Assembly (NCBI GenBank): GCA_963765705.1
Contig: CAVXXJ010000009.1
Location: forward strand, 186,001 to 250,000
Length of the DNA: 64,000 bases
Direction of reading: 5' to 3'
Origin: Gaiellasilicea sp963765705
GTDB lineage: Bacteria; Actinomycetota; Thermoleophilia; Gaiellales; Gaiellaceae
Below, one piece after another: positions 1 to 9,060 of this stretch (position 1 is the stretch's first letter; every line of letters begins with the position of its first letter). A model generated the notes under the pieces. That model did no database searches. It had not been told where the DNA came from and was given only the letters and a program-made list of their open reading frames with translations. Made by a program: the position numbers and the translations under genes.

Positions 1-948
1 GCAGCGGGCTCTGCGGCAGACCGGGCCTGCGGGCCGCCCTCGTTGTACTCCCCCGGCGCGACGTCGTTCGGCGCATCCGGATGGAAGAGGGACGCGAGGT
101 GCTGGATCTGGCCGCGACCCGGCCCGAGCTCGAACTGGCCGCCGCCGTAGATGCGCGATCCCGTGCTCGTCGCAGTAGTCGTAGAAGTCGAAGAGCCGCC
201 GAACCGAGCCGAAGCGCGACGGCTTCGAGTTCAGGCACTCGCGGCGGGAAGCGCGAGCGCCTCGACGTCCGCGACGGAGTGGATCGGGAAGTCCCACGTG
301 ATCCGCTCGCGGTGCGGCTCGAGCACCGGGCCTGGTCTCGTCGTTCAGGCGCGGGTCCTCGAGCCAGCGCCTCCGGGAACGCCTCGGCGACGCGGCCGTA
401 GAGCTCCGCCGAGGGCGTCGCGTCGATCCAGTCGCCCTCGTACAGGCCCTTCAGGTCGACGACGTCGACGGCGCCCGTCGCGGCGAGCTCGGCGACGACC
501 TCGTCCGTCCACGAGTCGCTCGCGTCGAGCTTGAAGCGAAGCGCGGGATAGAGCGTCGAGCCAGCTCGCGCACCGTCGCTCTGCGAGACGACGAACCGGA
601 CCGGCTGCGGGTCGCGCCCGACCGCGTCCGCGAGCGAGCGTCCGGCCTGGCGCAGCGCGAGGTCGAGCGCCGCCGACTCGAGCCCCCACGTCCGGTAGCC
701 CGGCTGGCTCGGCGACGAGCTCCGAGAACGAGTCGAGCGTGTGGCTCGCCGGTCAGGTCGGGGAGCTCGTCGTCGGTGAACGCGAGCTGGAGCTTGTCGT
801 CGTAGCTGACGTCCTCGCCGACGCCCTCCTGCCCGGCCCCGTGCAGGTGGACGACGGTCGTCCGGCGCGTGAAGTGCTTGACGGGAAGCGCGTGCTGCTC
901 GAGCTCGACGCGCTCGATCGTCAGGCTCAGATCCTTGACGTGCGTCAT
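1..948 (-). CDS. Enolase-superfamily protein (mandelate racemase/muconate lactonizing-like), partial, frameshifted
   Basis: The N-terminus (MTHVKDLSLTIERVELEQHA) and the following clean segment to about base 740 look like the capping domain of an enolase-superfamily enzyme. Further in, in shifted frames, the conceptual product has RFKLDAS, VVDLKG and NSKPSRFG, which resemble the lysine and metal-ligand strands of the barrel. These enzymes abstract the alpha-proton of a carboxylate; the substrate cannot be read here. The gene runs off the left edge of the window and needs at least two indels corrected. Its ATG overlaps the psuG stop (ATGA), so it is translationally coupled as the last gene of a psuK-psuG-enolase-like operon. 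The family call is moderate and rests on motif recognition only. Confidence 0.6.
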
Positions 949-1842
949 AGAGCGGCATAGGCGACGGCCACCTCTCCTGCGAGCCCCGCGTTGGCGGCGA
1001 TCAGCTCGCGGTTGGCGGCGAGCGTGCGCCCGCCGGATTCACGATGGAGGTACGAGAGCACGAAAGGTGTCACGCCCTGGCCGCCGATGCCCTGCTCGTG
1101 CGCGTCGGCGAGCGCTGCCTCGATCAGCGGCTCGACGTCGTCGAGGCTGTCGCTCGGCGGGGCGGCCGAGCAGGATCGAGGTGTGGCGGCCGAGGCGCCA
1201 GTGCGCGCGCGCGACCTGCGCGGCCTCTCGGCGCGACTCGACGCGCGCCGAGACGGGCGGGCCGCCGTGCGCCGCGTAGAAGAGCGGCAGATCGTCGGTG
1301 CGGTAGCCGAGCACGGGCACGCCGAGCGTCTCGAGCAGCTCTGCCGTCGCGGGCACGTCGAGGATCGACTTCACGCCCGAGGAGACGATCAGCGCCTCGG
1401 TGCGGACGAGCTCGCCGAGGTCGGCCGAGATGTCCGGCGGATCGGGAAAGCCGCGGTGGACGCCGCCGAGGCCGCCGGTGCCCATGAAGCCGATCCCGAC
1501 GGTGCGGCAGGCGGCGAGCGTGCCGCCGACCGTGGTCGCGCCGACGGCGCGCTGGACGAGCGCTGCGGCGAGGTCGCGCGGGCCGACCTTGCGCGCGTCC
1601 GGCGCCGAAGCGCGCCGAGCTCGTCCTCGGTGAGGCCGATCCGCAGCAGGCCGTCGAGGACGCCGATCGTCGCCGGCACCGCGCCGGCGTCGCGGACGCG
1701 CCGCTCGCTCTCGAGCCCCACCTCGACGCCCTCGCCGGGCGGGAACCCGTGCGCGACGAGCGTCGTCTCGAGCGCGACGACGGCCCGCCGCTCCGCCAGC
1801 GCGTGCCCGACCTCGTCCGGAGATGCGGACGAGATCCTTCAC
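945..1842 (-). CDS. psuG: Pseudouridine-5'-phosphate glycosidase PsuG, frameshifted
   Basis: Cleaves pseudouridine 5'-phosphate to uracil and ribose 5-phosphate. Recognisable family blocks are ALETTLVAHGFPPGEG, PATIGVLDG, TVGGTLA, GIGFMGTGGLGGVHRG, DISADLGEL and SSGVKSILDVPATAE, and the product ends LAGEVAVAYAAL. At least two or three indels (near 1825, 1620 and 1060) split it across frames. The GTG start overlaps the stop of the upstream sugar kinase (GTGA), and its own stop overlaps the start of the enolase-like gene. The kinase-glycosidase order matches the known pseudouridine degradation pair. The breaks look like sequencing errors because conserved blocks resume on both sides. Confidence 0.88.
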
Positions 1843-2636
1843 GGCATGGAGCCTAGTTTCGCGACGCAGCGAGCCGCCGCGGCGAGCGCCAGCTCCGGTC
1901 CGCCGACGAGATAGCCGGCGGCGAGCGCGTCGCCGGCGCCCGTCGTGTCGAGCGACCTCGGCCGGCACGGCCGGGAGCTCGAGCTCGCCGAAGCGCGCGC
2001 CGAGCGCCGCCGCGCTTGAGCACCCATGTGCAGCCGTCGAGCGGCCCGCCGAGGATCCGCTCCTCGTCCTCGTTCGCGAAGACGATCGCGGGCGCGGAGC
2101 GCCTCGAGCCGCTCGCGGAACCGCTCCGGGCCGAAGTCGCGGATCGCGCTCCAGGAGGAGAGGTCGACGCTCACCCGAGGCGCCAGCCCGGCCGCGCGCA
2201 GCGCCGCCTCGTCGATCGGCGAGCGGAGAAGCGAGTAGCCGGGCAGGTGCAGGTGCGTGCAGCCCTCGAGCCAGGCCGGGTCGAGCTCCTCCGCCGTGAG
2301 CTCCGGCGAGACGCCGCGGTCGGAGGCCATCGTCCGGCTCGCCGTCCTCGGCGACGAGCGAGACGACGGTGCCGGTGCGGCCGGCGACGATCGGCCCGAG
2401 GACCTCGACCCCGTAGCGCTCGAGCGCCCGCGCCGCGATCCCGCCGGCCTCGTCGTCGCGCGAGCTTGCCGACGAAGCGAGCCTCCCCACCGAGCTCGGC
2501 GACCCAGGCCGCGACGTTCGCAGCCTGGCCGCCCGGACCGAGCCGCGTGACCGCGTCCGCGTCGGCGCCCTCCGCGAGCGGCTGGCCGAGCCGGACGATC
2601 ACGTCCAGCAGCAGATCGCCAGACGGTGACGATCAC
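1839..2636 (-). CDS. PfkB-family carbohydrate kinase, probable pseudouridine kinase, frameshifted
   Basis: A ribokinase/PfkB fold: the start region (GDLLLDVIVRLGQPLAEG), the substrate-side GPGGQAANVAAWVAELGG, the central HLPGYSLLRSP and VFANEDE, and a terminal region corresponding to the DTTGAGD anion hole are all visible but spread over several frames by at least three indels. Standing directly upstream of psuG and overlapping it by the 4 bp GTGA, it is most simply the pseudouridine kinase supplying PsuG. Substrate is inferred from context; adenosine- or sugar-kinase activity cannot be excluded. GTG start chosen at 2636 because the family N-terminus begins there. Confidence 0.75.
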   Translation of the reverse strand: MIVTVWRSAAGRDRPARPAARGGRRRGRGHAARSGRPGCERRGLGRRARWGGSLRRQARATTRPAGSRRGRSSATGSRSSGRSSPAAPAPSSRSSPRTASRTMASDRGVSPELTAEELDPAWLEGCTHLHLPGYSLLRSPIDEAALRAAGLAPRVSVDLSSWSAIRDFGPERFRERLEALRARDRLRERGRGADPRRAARRLHMGAQARRRSARASASSSSRPCRPRSLDTTGAGDALAAGYLVGGPELALAAAARCVAKLGSMP

Positions 2637-2651
2637 GCCTACGATCCTTCC

Positions 2652-2846
2652 ATGGACGGAGAATCACGCCGCTCGCGAACGCGCTCGTTCCTCGTCGGCG
2701 CCGCCGTCGGCGCGTCGGCCGCGATCGCCGCAGCCCGCCGGCTCCGTCCGAAGGAGCGCAAGCGTGCGACGCTCGCCGGGCTGGCGGCCTTCGAGGAGGC
2801 GCCCTGCTACCGGGAGCTCGTCGAGAGGGAGCGCGAGGCGCCGTAG
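2652..2846 (+). CDS. Small hypothetical protein with N-terminal hydrophobic stretch
   Basis: A 64-residue protein starting MDGESRRSRTRSFLVGAAVG, with an alanine/glycine-rich segment (FLVGAAVGASAAIAAARR) that could be a short membrane anchor, followed by a basic then acidic tail ending EREREAP. It is divergent from the sugar kinase with a 15-base gap and overlaps the end of the convergent glycosyltransferase gene by 40 bases. No family recognised. Composition and codon use fit a real actinobacterial gene. Confidence 0.5.
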   Translation: MDGESRRSRTRSFLVGAAVGASAAIAAARRLRPKERKRATLAGLAAFEEAPCYRELVEREREAP

Positions 2847-4417
2847 CCTCGGAGCGCCCGGGCGGCGCGCTCGATCGTCGGCAGGTTGATGTCGGCATCG
2901 CCGAGGAAGAGCCGCTTGCCGACCAGCATCGCCTGGCCGGCGCGCAGGAGGTAGTGCTCGGGCGTCACGAACGGCTGAACGCGTGCGGATGATGAGGAAG
3001 GGGCCGAAGTCGCGCACCTCGAAGGCCGCGGCGGGACGCGGGGCGACGGCGCGCGATCTCGAGCGAACGCTCGAAGTTCGTCGTCTTGCTCGCGTCGAAG
3101 ACCCAGACGCCGTGCCCGAGCGGGCGCTCGAGCGAGAGCAGGGTGTGGAGCGCGAGATCCGCGTCCGCGCGCGGCAGGACCTCGAGCGGGAAGTCCGAGC
3201 GCTGCTCCCAGGCCTGCAGGAAGAGCGGGTCGTACCCGAGCAACACGTCGCCGGCCTCGGTCGTCGCTGCGAGGTACGCGGCCGCCTCGGCGCGCGCCTC
3301 CTGCCGGACGCCGGGCTCCCACTCGAAGAGATCGCGGCGTCCGGTCCCAGGCCCAGGCGATCTGAGCGGCGACGAGCGCGGCGAGCGCGAGCGGTGCCCA
3401 CACACGGCCGAGTCGCGTCAGTCCGGCGCCGACCGCGAGCGCGAGGAAGGGGAGGAGGAAGATCAGGTGCCGCGTCTCCGGCGAGCCCGAGCTGCGCGCG
3501 ACGACGAGCGCGAGCAGCGGCACCGCGGCGGCGCAGGCTGCCAGCACACGCGTCTCCCGGGGCAGGACCGCAAGGCCGGCAGCCGCCGCCACCAGCACTG
3601 CCGGCAGCACGGGGAACGCCGCCGTGAAGTCCCCGGCTGCCTGCCAGCCGAACTCGGCCAGGTTGATCCGGCCCCCGCCGGCCACGCCGGCGTCGAAGCG
3701 GCCGGCGAGCACGAGATCGGTCAGCCAGAACGGAATCCCGACGACGCCGACCGCGCCGAAGGCCCAGAGCGCCTGCCGCAGCCGGTCGCGGCGGGCGACG
3801 AGGACGAAGACCGCCTGCGAGGCGAGCACGAGCGCGCCGTAGGGGTGCGTCGCGACGGTCGCGAGGACCGCGAGCGCCCAGAGCGCCCACGCTCGCCGGT
3901 CCCCTCGCTCGAGCGCACGCAGCAGGGCGAGGTACGAGAGCGCGCTCGTGAAGAGGAAGAGGCTGTACATCCGGCCGTAGATGCCGTGGAAGAGGAAGGT
4001 CCAGCTCGAGGCGACGATGGCGGTTGCGAGCAACGCAGGCACGCGTCCGGCGAGCCGCGCGGCGAGCAGGGCGATCACCGGGAGGCTCGCGACGGCGAAG
4101 AGCGCCGACAGCGCCCGGAGCCCTTCGAGGCCGAGGCCGAGGTGCGCGACCGCCCAGGCAAGCAGGAAGTGGAGGGGCGCGCCGCCCCGCTCCTCGAGCA
4201 CGACCTGGAAGAGCTCGCCGAGCGGGTGGCGGCCGACGAAGAGCGGCAGCGTCTCGTCCTCGTGCGGCGGCCACGCGAGCAGCTGGTGGAAGAGGAACGC
4301 CGCCGCGGCGGCCGTGAGCGCGGCGACCCCGAGCCGGAACCAATGGGCCTCGACCCACGCGCGCACGGCCGCTCCTTCGCGGGCTCCGATCCGTGTTGCC
4401 TGTGCGGTATCGCTCAT
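2807..4417 (-). CDS. Multi-pass membrane glycosyltransferase (GT39/PMT-like fold), frameshifted
   Basis: The N-terminal ~365 residues are continuous and hold about ten membrane segments. The first loop carries PPHEDETLPLFVGRHPLGEL, an acidic first-loop motif of the kind seen in lipid-linked-sugar glycosyltransferases of the PMT/ArnT clan. Later loops contain HGIYGRMYSLFLF and SGSPETRHLIFLLPFLA. The soluble C-terminus (GDVLLGYDPLFLQAWEQRSD, then FVTPEHYLLRAGQAML) lies in other frames because of indels near 3,345 and 3,000-3,050. Start at 4417 (MSDTAQATR) avoids overlap with the divergent FmdB gene; an upstream ATG at 4456 is possible. Probable role is transfer of a sugar to an envelope acceptor; donor and acceptor unknown. 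Confidence 0.75.
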   Translation of the reverse strand: MSDTAQATRIGAREGAAVRAWVEAHWFRLGVAALTAAAAAFLFHQLLAWPPHEDETLPLFVGRHPLGELFQVVLEERGGAPLHFLLAWAVAHLGLGLEGLRALSALFAVASLPVIALLAARLAGRVPALLATAIVASSWTFLFHGIYGRMYSLFLFTSALSYLALLRALERGDRRAWALWALAVLATVATHPYGALVLASQAVFVLVARRDRLRQALWAFGAVGVVGIPFWLTDLVLAGRFDAGVAGGGRINLAEFGWQAAGDFTAAFPVLPAVLVAAAAGLAVLPRETRVLAACAAAVPLLALVVARSSGSPETRHLIFLLPFLALAVGAGLTRLGRVWAPLALAALVAAQIAWAWDRTPRSLRVGARRPAGGARRGGRVPRSDDRGRRRVARVRPALPAGLGAALGLPARGPAARGRGSRAPHPALARAPARARRLGLRREQDDELRAFARDRAPSPRVPPRPSRCATSAPSSSSARVQPFVTPEHYLLRAGQAMLVGKRLFLGDADINLPTIERAARALRGYGASRSLSTSSR

Positions 4418-4454
4418 CGTCGCCGTCAGATTGTCGCTGCTAGCCTTCGGCGCC

Positions 4455-4747
4455 ATGCCGATCTACGAGTACCGCTGTCCCGACGGGCATACCTTCGAGG
4501 TCTTCCAGCGGTTTGCCGACGCGCCGATCGAGAAGTGCGAGGTGTGCGGCAAGAGCCCCGTCGAGAAGGTGCTCTACCCGGTCTCGGTGCACTTCAAGGG
4601 CTCGGGTTTCTACTCGACCGACTACGGGAGGGGCGGCCGCAAGAAGACGGAGCCTCCGAAGGAGGGCGGCAGCGGCGACTCCGGCGCGTCCGAGAAGAAG
4701 TCGGAAAGGACCGCGCCGGCGAGAAGAAGGCCGCGGCCGCGGACTAG
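4455..4747 (+). CDS. FmdB-family zinc-ribbon regulatory protein
   Basis: Starts MPIYEYRCPDGHTFEVFQ and has a single CxxC pair in the knuckle CEVCGKSP, followed by VEKVLYPVSVHFKGSGFYSTDYG. This is the FmdB/CxxC_CXXC_SSSS putative regulatory family. The acidic/lysine-rich tail needs one indel near 4,700 to end as GEKKAAAAD. Its TAG stop interlocks with the TAG stop of the convergent GlsB-like gene (stop codons share bases 4745-4746). Function in this family is not well established. Confidence 0.85.
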
Positions 4748-4998
4748 CGGCGCGAGAGGGCGTTCAGCCCGAGCAGCAGCACGATCGAGCCGGCGACGGC
4801 GAGCAGGAACGGCTTCAGGTCCCAGCCGAAGTCGACCTCGGTGTCGAAGACGGCTTCGCCGAGGAAGCCGCCGAGCAACGCGCCGATGAAGCCGACCGCG
4901 AGCGTCCCGAAGCAGCCGATCGAATGGCGTCCCGGTGTCAGCGCGCGGGCGACGAGGCCGGCGAGCAACCCGAAGAAGATCCAGCCGATGATGCCCAT
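4744..4998 (-). CDS. GlsB/YeaQ/YmgE family stress-response membrane protein
   Basis: An 84-residue protein of three glycine-rich membrane helices beginning MGIIGWIFFGLLAGLVARAL, with the family block PGRHSIGCFGTLAVGFIGAL and GGFLGEAVF. This is the transglycosylase-associated/YeaQ family of small inner-membrane proteins, often stress-induced. It ends GLNALSRR. Complete and undamaged. Confidence 0.9.
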   Translation of the reverse strand: MGIIGWIFFGLLAGLVARALTPGRHSIGCFGTLAVGFIGALLGGFLGEAVFDTEVDFGWDLKPFLLAVAGSIVLLLGLNALSRR

Positions 4999-5007
4999 CG
5001 CGGAAGC

Positions 5008-6156
5008 CTAATCGGCTGAGCGGCCGACGAGGCAGCCGGCGCCGTACGCGGTACCCGGGCGGCGGCGGCTGCGGCGCCGAGCGGCCGGTGAACATCGAGA
5101 TCACCGCCGTGTTCTCCTCCGTCCGATCAGCACGGACTCGCCGCCGACCGGCGACGGCTCGCCGCCGAGCCGGCAGTGGAGCGCCCGGGCCGCGTTGGCG
5201 CGGAACTTGACCCAGCCGAGCTGCAGCAGCTGCCCGGCCGAGAGGTCGGTCGTCAGCGGCTTGACGAGGTCGCCGCCGATGAACGGGAGCCTCAAGAACG
5301 TCCCCGGCCCGACGAGCTTGTCGGTCATCGCCTCGACCACGGCCTGCTGGCGCTCGCCGCGCGTGAGGTCGTTCTCGGCCGGGTCGAGCCTGTTCTCGCG
5401 CACGCGCGAGTAGATCAGCGCCCGATGGCCGTCCATCTCCTGCTTCCCCTTCCCGAAGCGCCAGCCCTGCCACTGCTGGCAGCGTGCCTCGGTCGCGTAC
5501 GGGCAGTCGAAGCGGTTCGAGAGGATCGGCTTCGGCACGTCGATCTCGATGCCGCCGATCGCGTCGATCACGGACCTGAAGTCGTCGAAGTCGACCAGCA
5601 CGACGTGGTTGGCTGCAGGCCGGTGAGCGCGCGGACGGTCCTCATCGTCAGCGCCGGCCCGCCGAGCTGGAAGGCCGCGTTGATCTTGTCGTGCCGTAGC
5701 CCGGGATGTCGACGCGCAGGTCGCGCGGGATCGAGAGGTAGGCCAGCCGGTGGCGGCCGGGGTCGGTCCGGACGAGCAGGATCGAGTCGGAGCGCCGCGC
5801 GTCGGCGCGCGCCGCCGCTTGTCGCCGTCGGTGCCGAGCAGCAGGATCAGCGACGGCTTCGAGATCGAGCGGCCGTCCTGCGTCGCCAGGCCCGCCTCGC
5901 GGCCTTGGGCAGGCGGTCGTTCGCCGCTTCGACGCCGTCGCGGAACGAGAGGTAGCCGCGACGATCCAGACGATGAGGAGCACGAGCGAGCAGGAGGCGC
6001 CGAGACCGATCCGGCGCATCCAGCGCGGCCGGCCCGCCGGCTTCGGCGCGCCGGTCCTCGCGCTGTCGGCGTCGCGTCCGGGCGGGGCGCGGTCGGCACC
6101 TTCCCCTTGGCCCTGCCGCCCCTGTAGACCCGGTAGGGCTTTTCTCCGTCCGCCAT
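5008..6156 (-). CDS. LytR-CpsA-Psr (LCP) family protein, frameshifted
   Basis: LCP proteins attach anionic glycopolymers to peptidoglycan outside the membrane. A cytoplasmic lead (MADGEKPYRVYRGGRAKGKV) is followed by a hydrophobic anchor in a shifted frame (CSLVLLIVWIVAA), then LILLLGTDG, the SIPRDLRVDIPGYG core with the catalytic-arginine region, and HVVLVDFDDFRSVIDAIGG, RALIYSRVRENRLDPAENDL and RGERQQAVVEA, which are family signatures. At least four indels are needed. In the best frame the C-terminus ends with MFTGRSAPQPPPPG and a stop at 5008-5010. Divergent from the ROK kinase by 26 bases. Confidence 0.87.
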
Positions 6157-6182
6157 CCGGCCGGGTATGGTAGCCGCGGCCT

Positions 6183-7077
6183 TTGAGCGCCCAACGAGTC
6201 ATCGGCGTCGATCTCGGCGGCACGAAGATCCTCGCCGGGTCGATCGACGACAGGGTCGCGTCGACGAGCGCCACGAGGTGCCGACGCCGACGGGCTCGCA
6301 GGCGGAGCTGCTGGAGGGGATCGCCGCGGCGATCGAGCAGCTCGCCGGCGCCGGTGTCGCGGCGATCGGGTTCGGCATCCCGTCGGTGATCGACCGCGCG
6401 GCCGGCCCGTCACTCGGCTCGGTCAACATCCCGCTCGAGGACGTCTCGCTCGGCAGCGTGATGGGCGAGCGCTTCGGCGTGCCGGTGGCGGTCGAGAACG
6501 ACGCGAACGTGGCCGCGCTCGCCGAGTGGCGCCTCGGCGCGGGGCGCGGGCGGAAGAACCTGGTGATGCTCACGCTCGGCACCGGCGTCGGCGGCGGGCT
6601 CGTGCTCGGCGGCGCGCTGTACGCGGCTGGGCCGAGCTCGGTCACGTCGTCGTCGTCGCGGACGGCCCGCCGTGCCAGGGCACCTGCACCGGCCGCGGCC
6701 ATCTCGAGGCCGTCGCGTCGGGGAACGCCGCCGACGCGCCGCCGAGAAGCTCTGGGGCGAGGGGCGACTGCCGAGCTGCTCGTCGGCGCGCGTCGGAGGG
6801 CGACGAGGCGGCGCTCGAGGCGCTCGCCGGGATCGGCCATCTGCTCGGCGTCGGGATCGGGTCGTTCGTCAACATCTTCGAGCCGGAGCTCGTGATCATC
6901 GGCGGCGGCTTCGGCATCGCCGCGGCGGACTTCCTCTTCCCGGAGGCGCGCGAGGTCGCGCGGCGCGAGGCGCTGCTCGAGCCCGCGCGCGCCGCGCTGC
7001 GGATCGTCAAGGCCGAGCTCGGCTCGGATGCGGGGATGATCGGCGCCGGGCCTGGTCGCGCTTCGAGGCGCTGCTAC
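6183..7077 (+). CDS. ROK-family sugar kinase (glucokinase-like), frameshifted
   Basis: The phosphate-binding N-terminus VIGVDLGGTKILAGSIDD is followed by FGIPSVID, VAVENDANVAALAEW, LTLGTGVGGGLVLGG, GAELGHVVV, and the zinc-site region (PPCQGTCTGRGHLEAVASG), with IGSFVNIFEPELVIIGGGFG near the end. These are the ATP-binding and ROK signatures of actinobacterial glucokinases. TTG at 6183 is the only start just before the Rossmann strand. Several indels (near 6,255, 6,635, 6,735, 6,780 and 7,050) make the exact C-terminus uncertain; it must end close to the rsmI GTG. Substrate inferred, probably glucose. Confidence 0.85.
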
Positions 7078-7889
7078 GTGCCGCTGGCGGTCTGCGCGAC
7101 GCCGATCGGCAACCTCGAGGACGTCACGCTGCGCGTGCTCGCGAGCTGCGGAGGCCGACATCGTGCTCTGCGAGGACACGCGGCACACGAAGGGGCTGCT
7201 CGACCGGCACGGGATCCAGGCCAGGCTGCTCAGCTACCACCAGCACAACGAGGCGCAGCGCACGGCCGAGCTCCTGCCGCGGCTCGAGGCCGGCGAGCGC
7301 ATCGCGCTCGTCTCGGAGCGGCCTGCCGGGAGTGAACGACCCGGGCGCGCGGCTGATCGCCGCCGCGCTCGAGGCCGGCATCCCGGTCACCGTGCTGCCG
7401 GCCCTCGGCGGTCGAGACCGCGCTCGTCGCGAGCGGGCTCGTCGGCGAGCGTTCCAGTTCCTCGGCTACCTGCCGCGAGGCGGAGAAGGCGCTCGGACGC
7501 GCTGTGGGCCGAGCTCGCGGCCTGGCCGCATCCGGCCGTCGCGTTCGAGTCGCCGCAGCGGCTGCCGGCGACGCTCCGATCGCTCGCGGCGGCGCTGCCC
7601 GAGCGGCCGTGGCCGTCTGCCGCGAGCTGACGAAGCGGTTCGAGGAGGTCGTGCGGGGGTCGGCGGCGGAGGTCGCGGCCCGGTTCTCCGGAGCCACCGA
7701 AGGGCGAGATCACGCTCGTGGTCGGGGCCGGCGACGGGAGGCGAGCCGATCGACTCGAGCGAGGCGTTGGGCGCGGTCGTCGAGCTCGTCGCGGCCGGCG
7801 TGCCGCGGCGTCAGGCGGCCGACGTGGTCGCGCGACTGGCGCGAGTTTCCCGTAACACGCTGTATGCAGAATCGTTGAAAAGCCGCTGA
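7078..7889 (+). CDS. rsmI: 16S rRNA (cytidine(1402)-2'-O)-methyltransferase RsmI, frameshifted
   Basis: Methylates the ribose of C1402 in the decoding centre. Diagnostic blocks: VCATPIGNLEDVTLRVL, VLCEDTRHTKGLLD, LLSYHQHNE, then (shifted) LPGVNDPGARLIAAALEAG, RFQFLGYLP, VAFESPQRLPATL and CRELTKRFEEVVRG. The C-terminal small helical domain ends RVSRNTLYAESLKSR. At least six indels break the frame between 7,145 and 7,745. GTG at 7078 begins directly at the first strand. Follows the ROK kinase with no room between them. Confidence 0.9.
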
Positions 7890-7945
7890 ATCACGCCGCT
7901 AGCGTGGTCGGGAAGTCCCTCCACCTCAGCGAAGGCGGTTCCCTC

Positions 7946-9060
7946 ATGCGGCGGATCATCCCTGTCCTCGTCCTGCTGGCGTCCCTGGTCGCGTCGCTGG
8001 TTGCGGTGCCGGCCGCGCACGCCTGGGCGTGGCCTGCGGCCGGGCCGGTGCTGCGCCCGTTCTCGCTCGGCGCGGACACCTACGCCGCGGGGCAGCACCG
8101 CGGGGTCGACATCGGCGCCGAGCTCGGCAGCGCGGTGCTCGCCCCCGCCGCGGGAACGGTCTCGTTCGTCGGCTCGATCCCACCGGCGGTCACACGGTCA
8201 CGATTCAGACCGCCGACGGCTATGCGGTGACCCTGCTGCAGCTCGGCTCGACGAGCGTCCTGCGCGGCAGCGTCGTCGCCGAGGGCGACGTCGTCGGAGC
8301 CGTCGGCGAGAGCGCCGACGAGGTCACGTCCGCGCCGCACGTCCACCTCGGTGTCCGCGTGGCGACGGATCCCGACGGCTATGTCGACCCGCTCGGCTTG
8401 TTGCCAGCCCTCGCCCCGCCGCCCGTCCCGGCCCCGCCGCCGCCGGTCCCCGAGCCGCAACCTCCGACCCCGCCGGTCGTGTCCCTGCTCCCGAGCCGGC
8501 CGCGGCCGATCCGGTCGTCGAGCCGGCCCGCCCGTGCCCGTGCCCTCGTCCGTCGTGCCCGAGCCGCCGGAGCTGCCGTCGCGCCCGAGTCCACGCCATC
8601 GCTCCTCGTGTCGAAAGGCGCGTCGCGACCGCGGTGGCCGAGGCGCCGGTTCGGGCGCCGCCGAGCAGCGGCCTGCCGTCGAGCGCGCCCGGCGGAGTGC
8701 TGCGGCGGTCGTCACGGCCGAGCGGGTCGCGCGTGCACGCACGGAAAGTCGCGCCACGCACGTCGCCCGCGCCTGTCGCGCACGCGCGCGCCGCAGCCGC
8801 TGCGGCGGTCGCGAGCCCGAAGCCGGTCGCGACTCGACTGCGCCTGCCGCGGTTGTCTCTCGCCGCGCGGCGCCACGCGATGCCGTTCGTCCAGCCGCAC
8901 CGCTCGTGCGCGCCGAGCAAGAGGCTCCTCAGGCCTCGCGTCGTCCGCTTCCACTCGGGCTCGCTGCCGCAGTGCCGGCTGCTCTCGTCGCTCTGGCCGC
9001 GTTCGTCCGCCGGCGTCGTCCGGGCCTCGAAGAGCCCGCTCGTATCATGGGCGGCGATGA
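7946..9060 (+). CDS. Secreted M23-family peptidase (LytM-like) with proline-rich tail, frameshifted
   Basis: Begins with a signal peptide (MRRIIPVLVLLASLVASLVA, then VPAAHA) and the mature start WAWPAAGPVLRPFSLG. The M23 core has HRGVDIGAELGSAVLAPAAG, VTIQTADGYAVTLLQLG and SAPHVHLGVRV, supplying the HxxxD and HxH zinc ligands of a Gly-Gly endopeptidase fold. After about residue 150 comes a long proline-rich linker, then a basic tail with a hydrophobic stretch near 8,970. Indels near 8,185, 8,500 and 8,600 leave the tail frame uncertain. The best stop (TGA 9058-9060) overlaps the metG ATG. Likely envelope remodelling. Confidence 0.78.
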
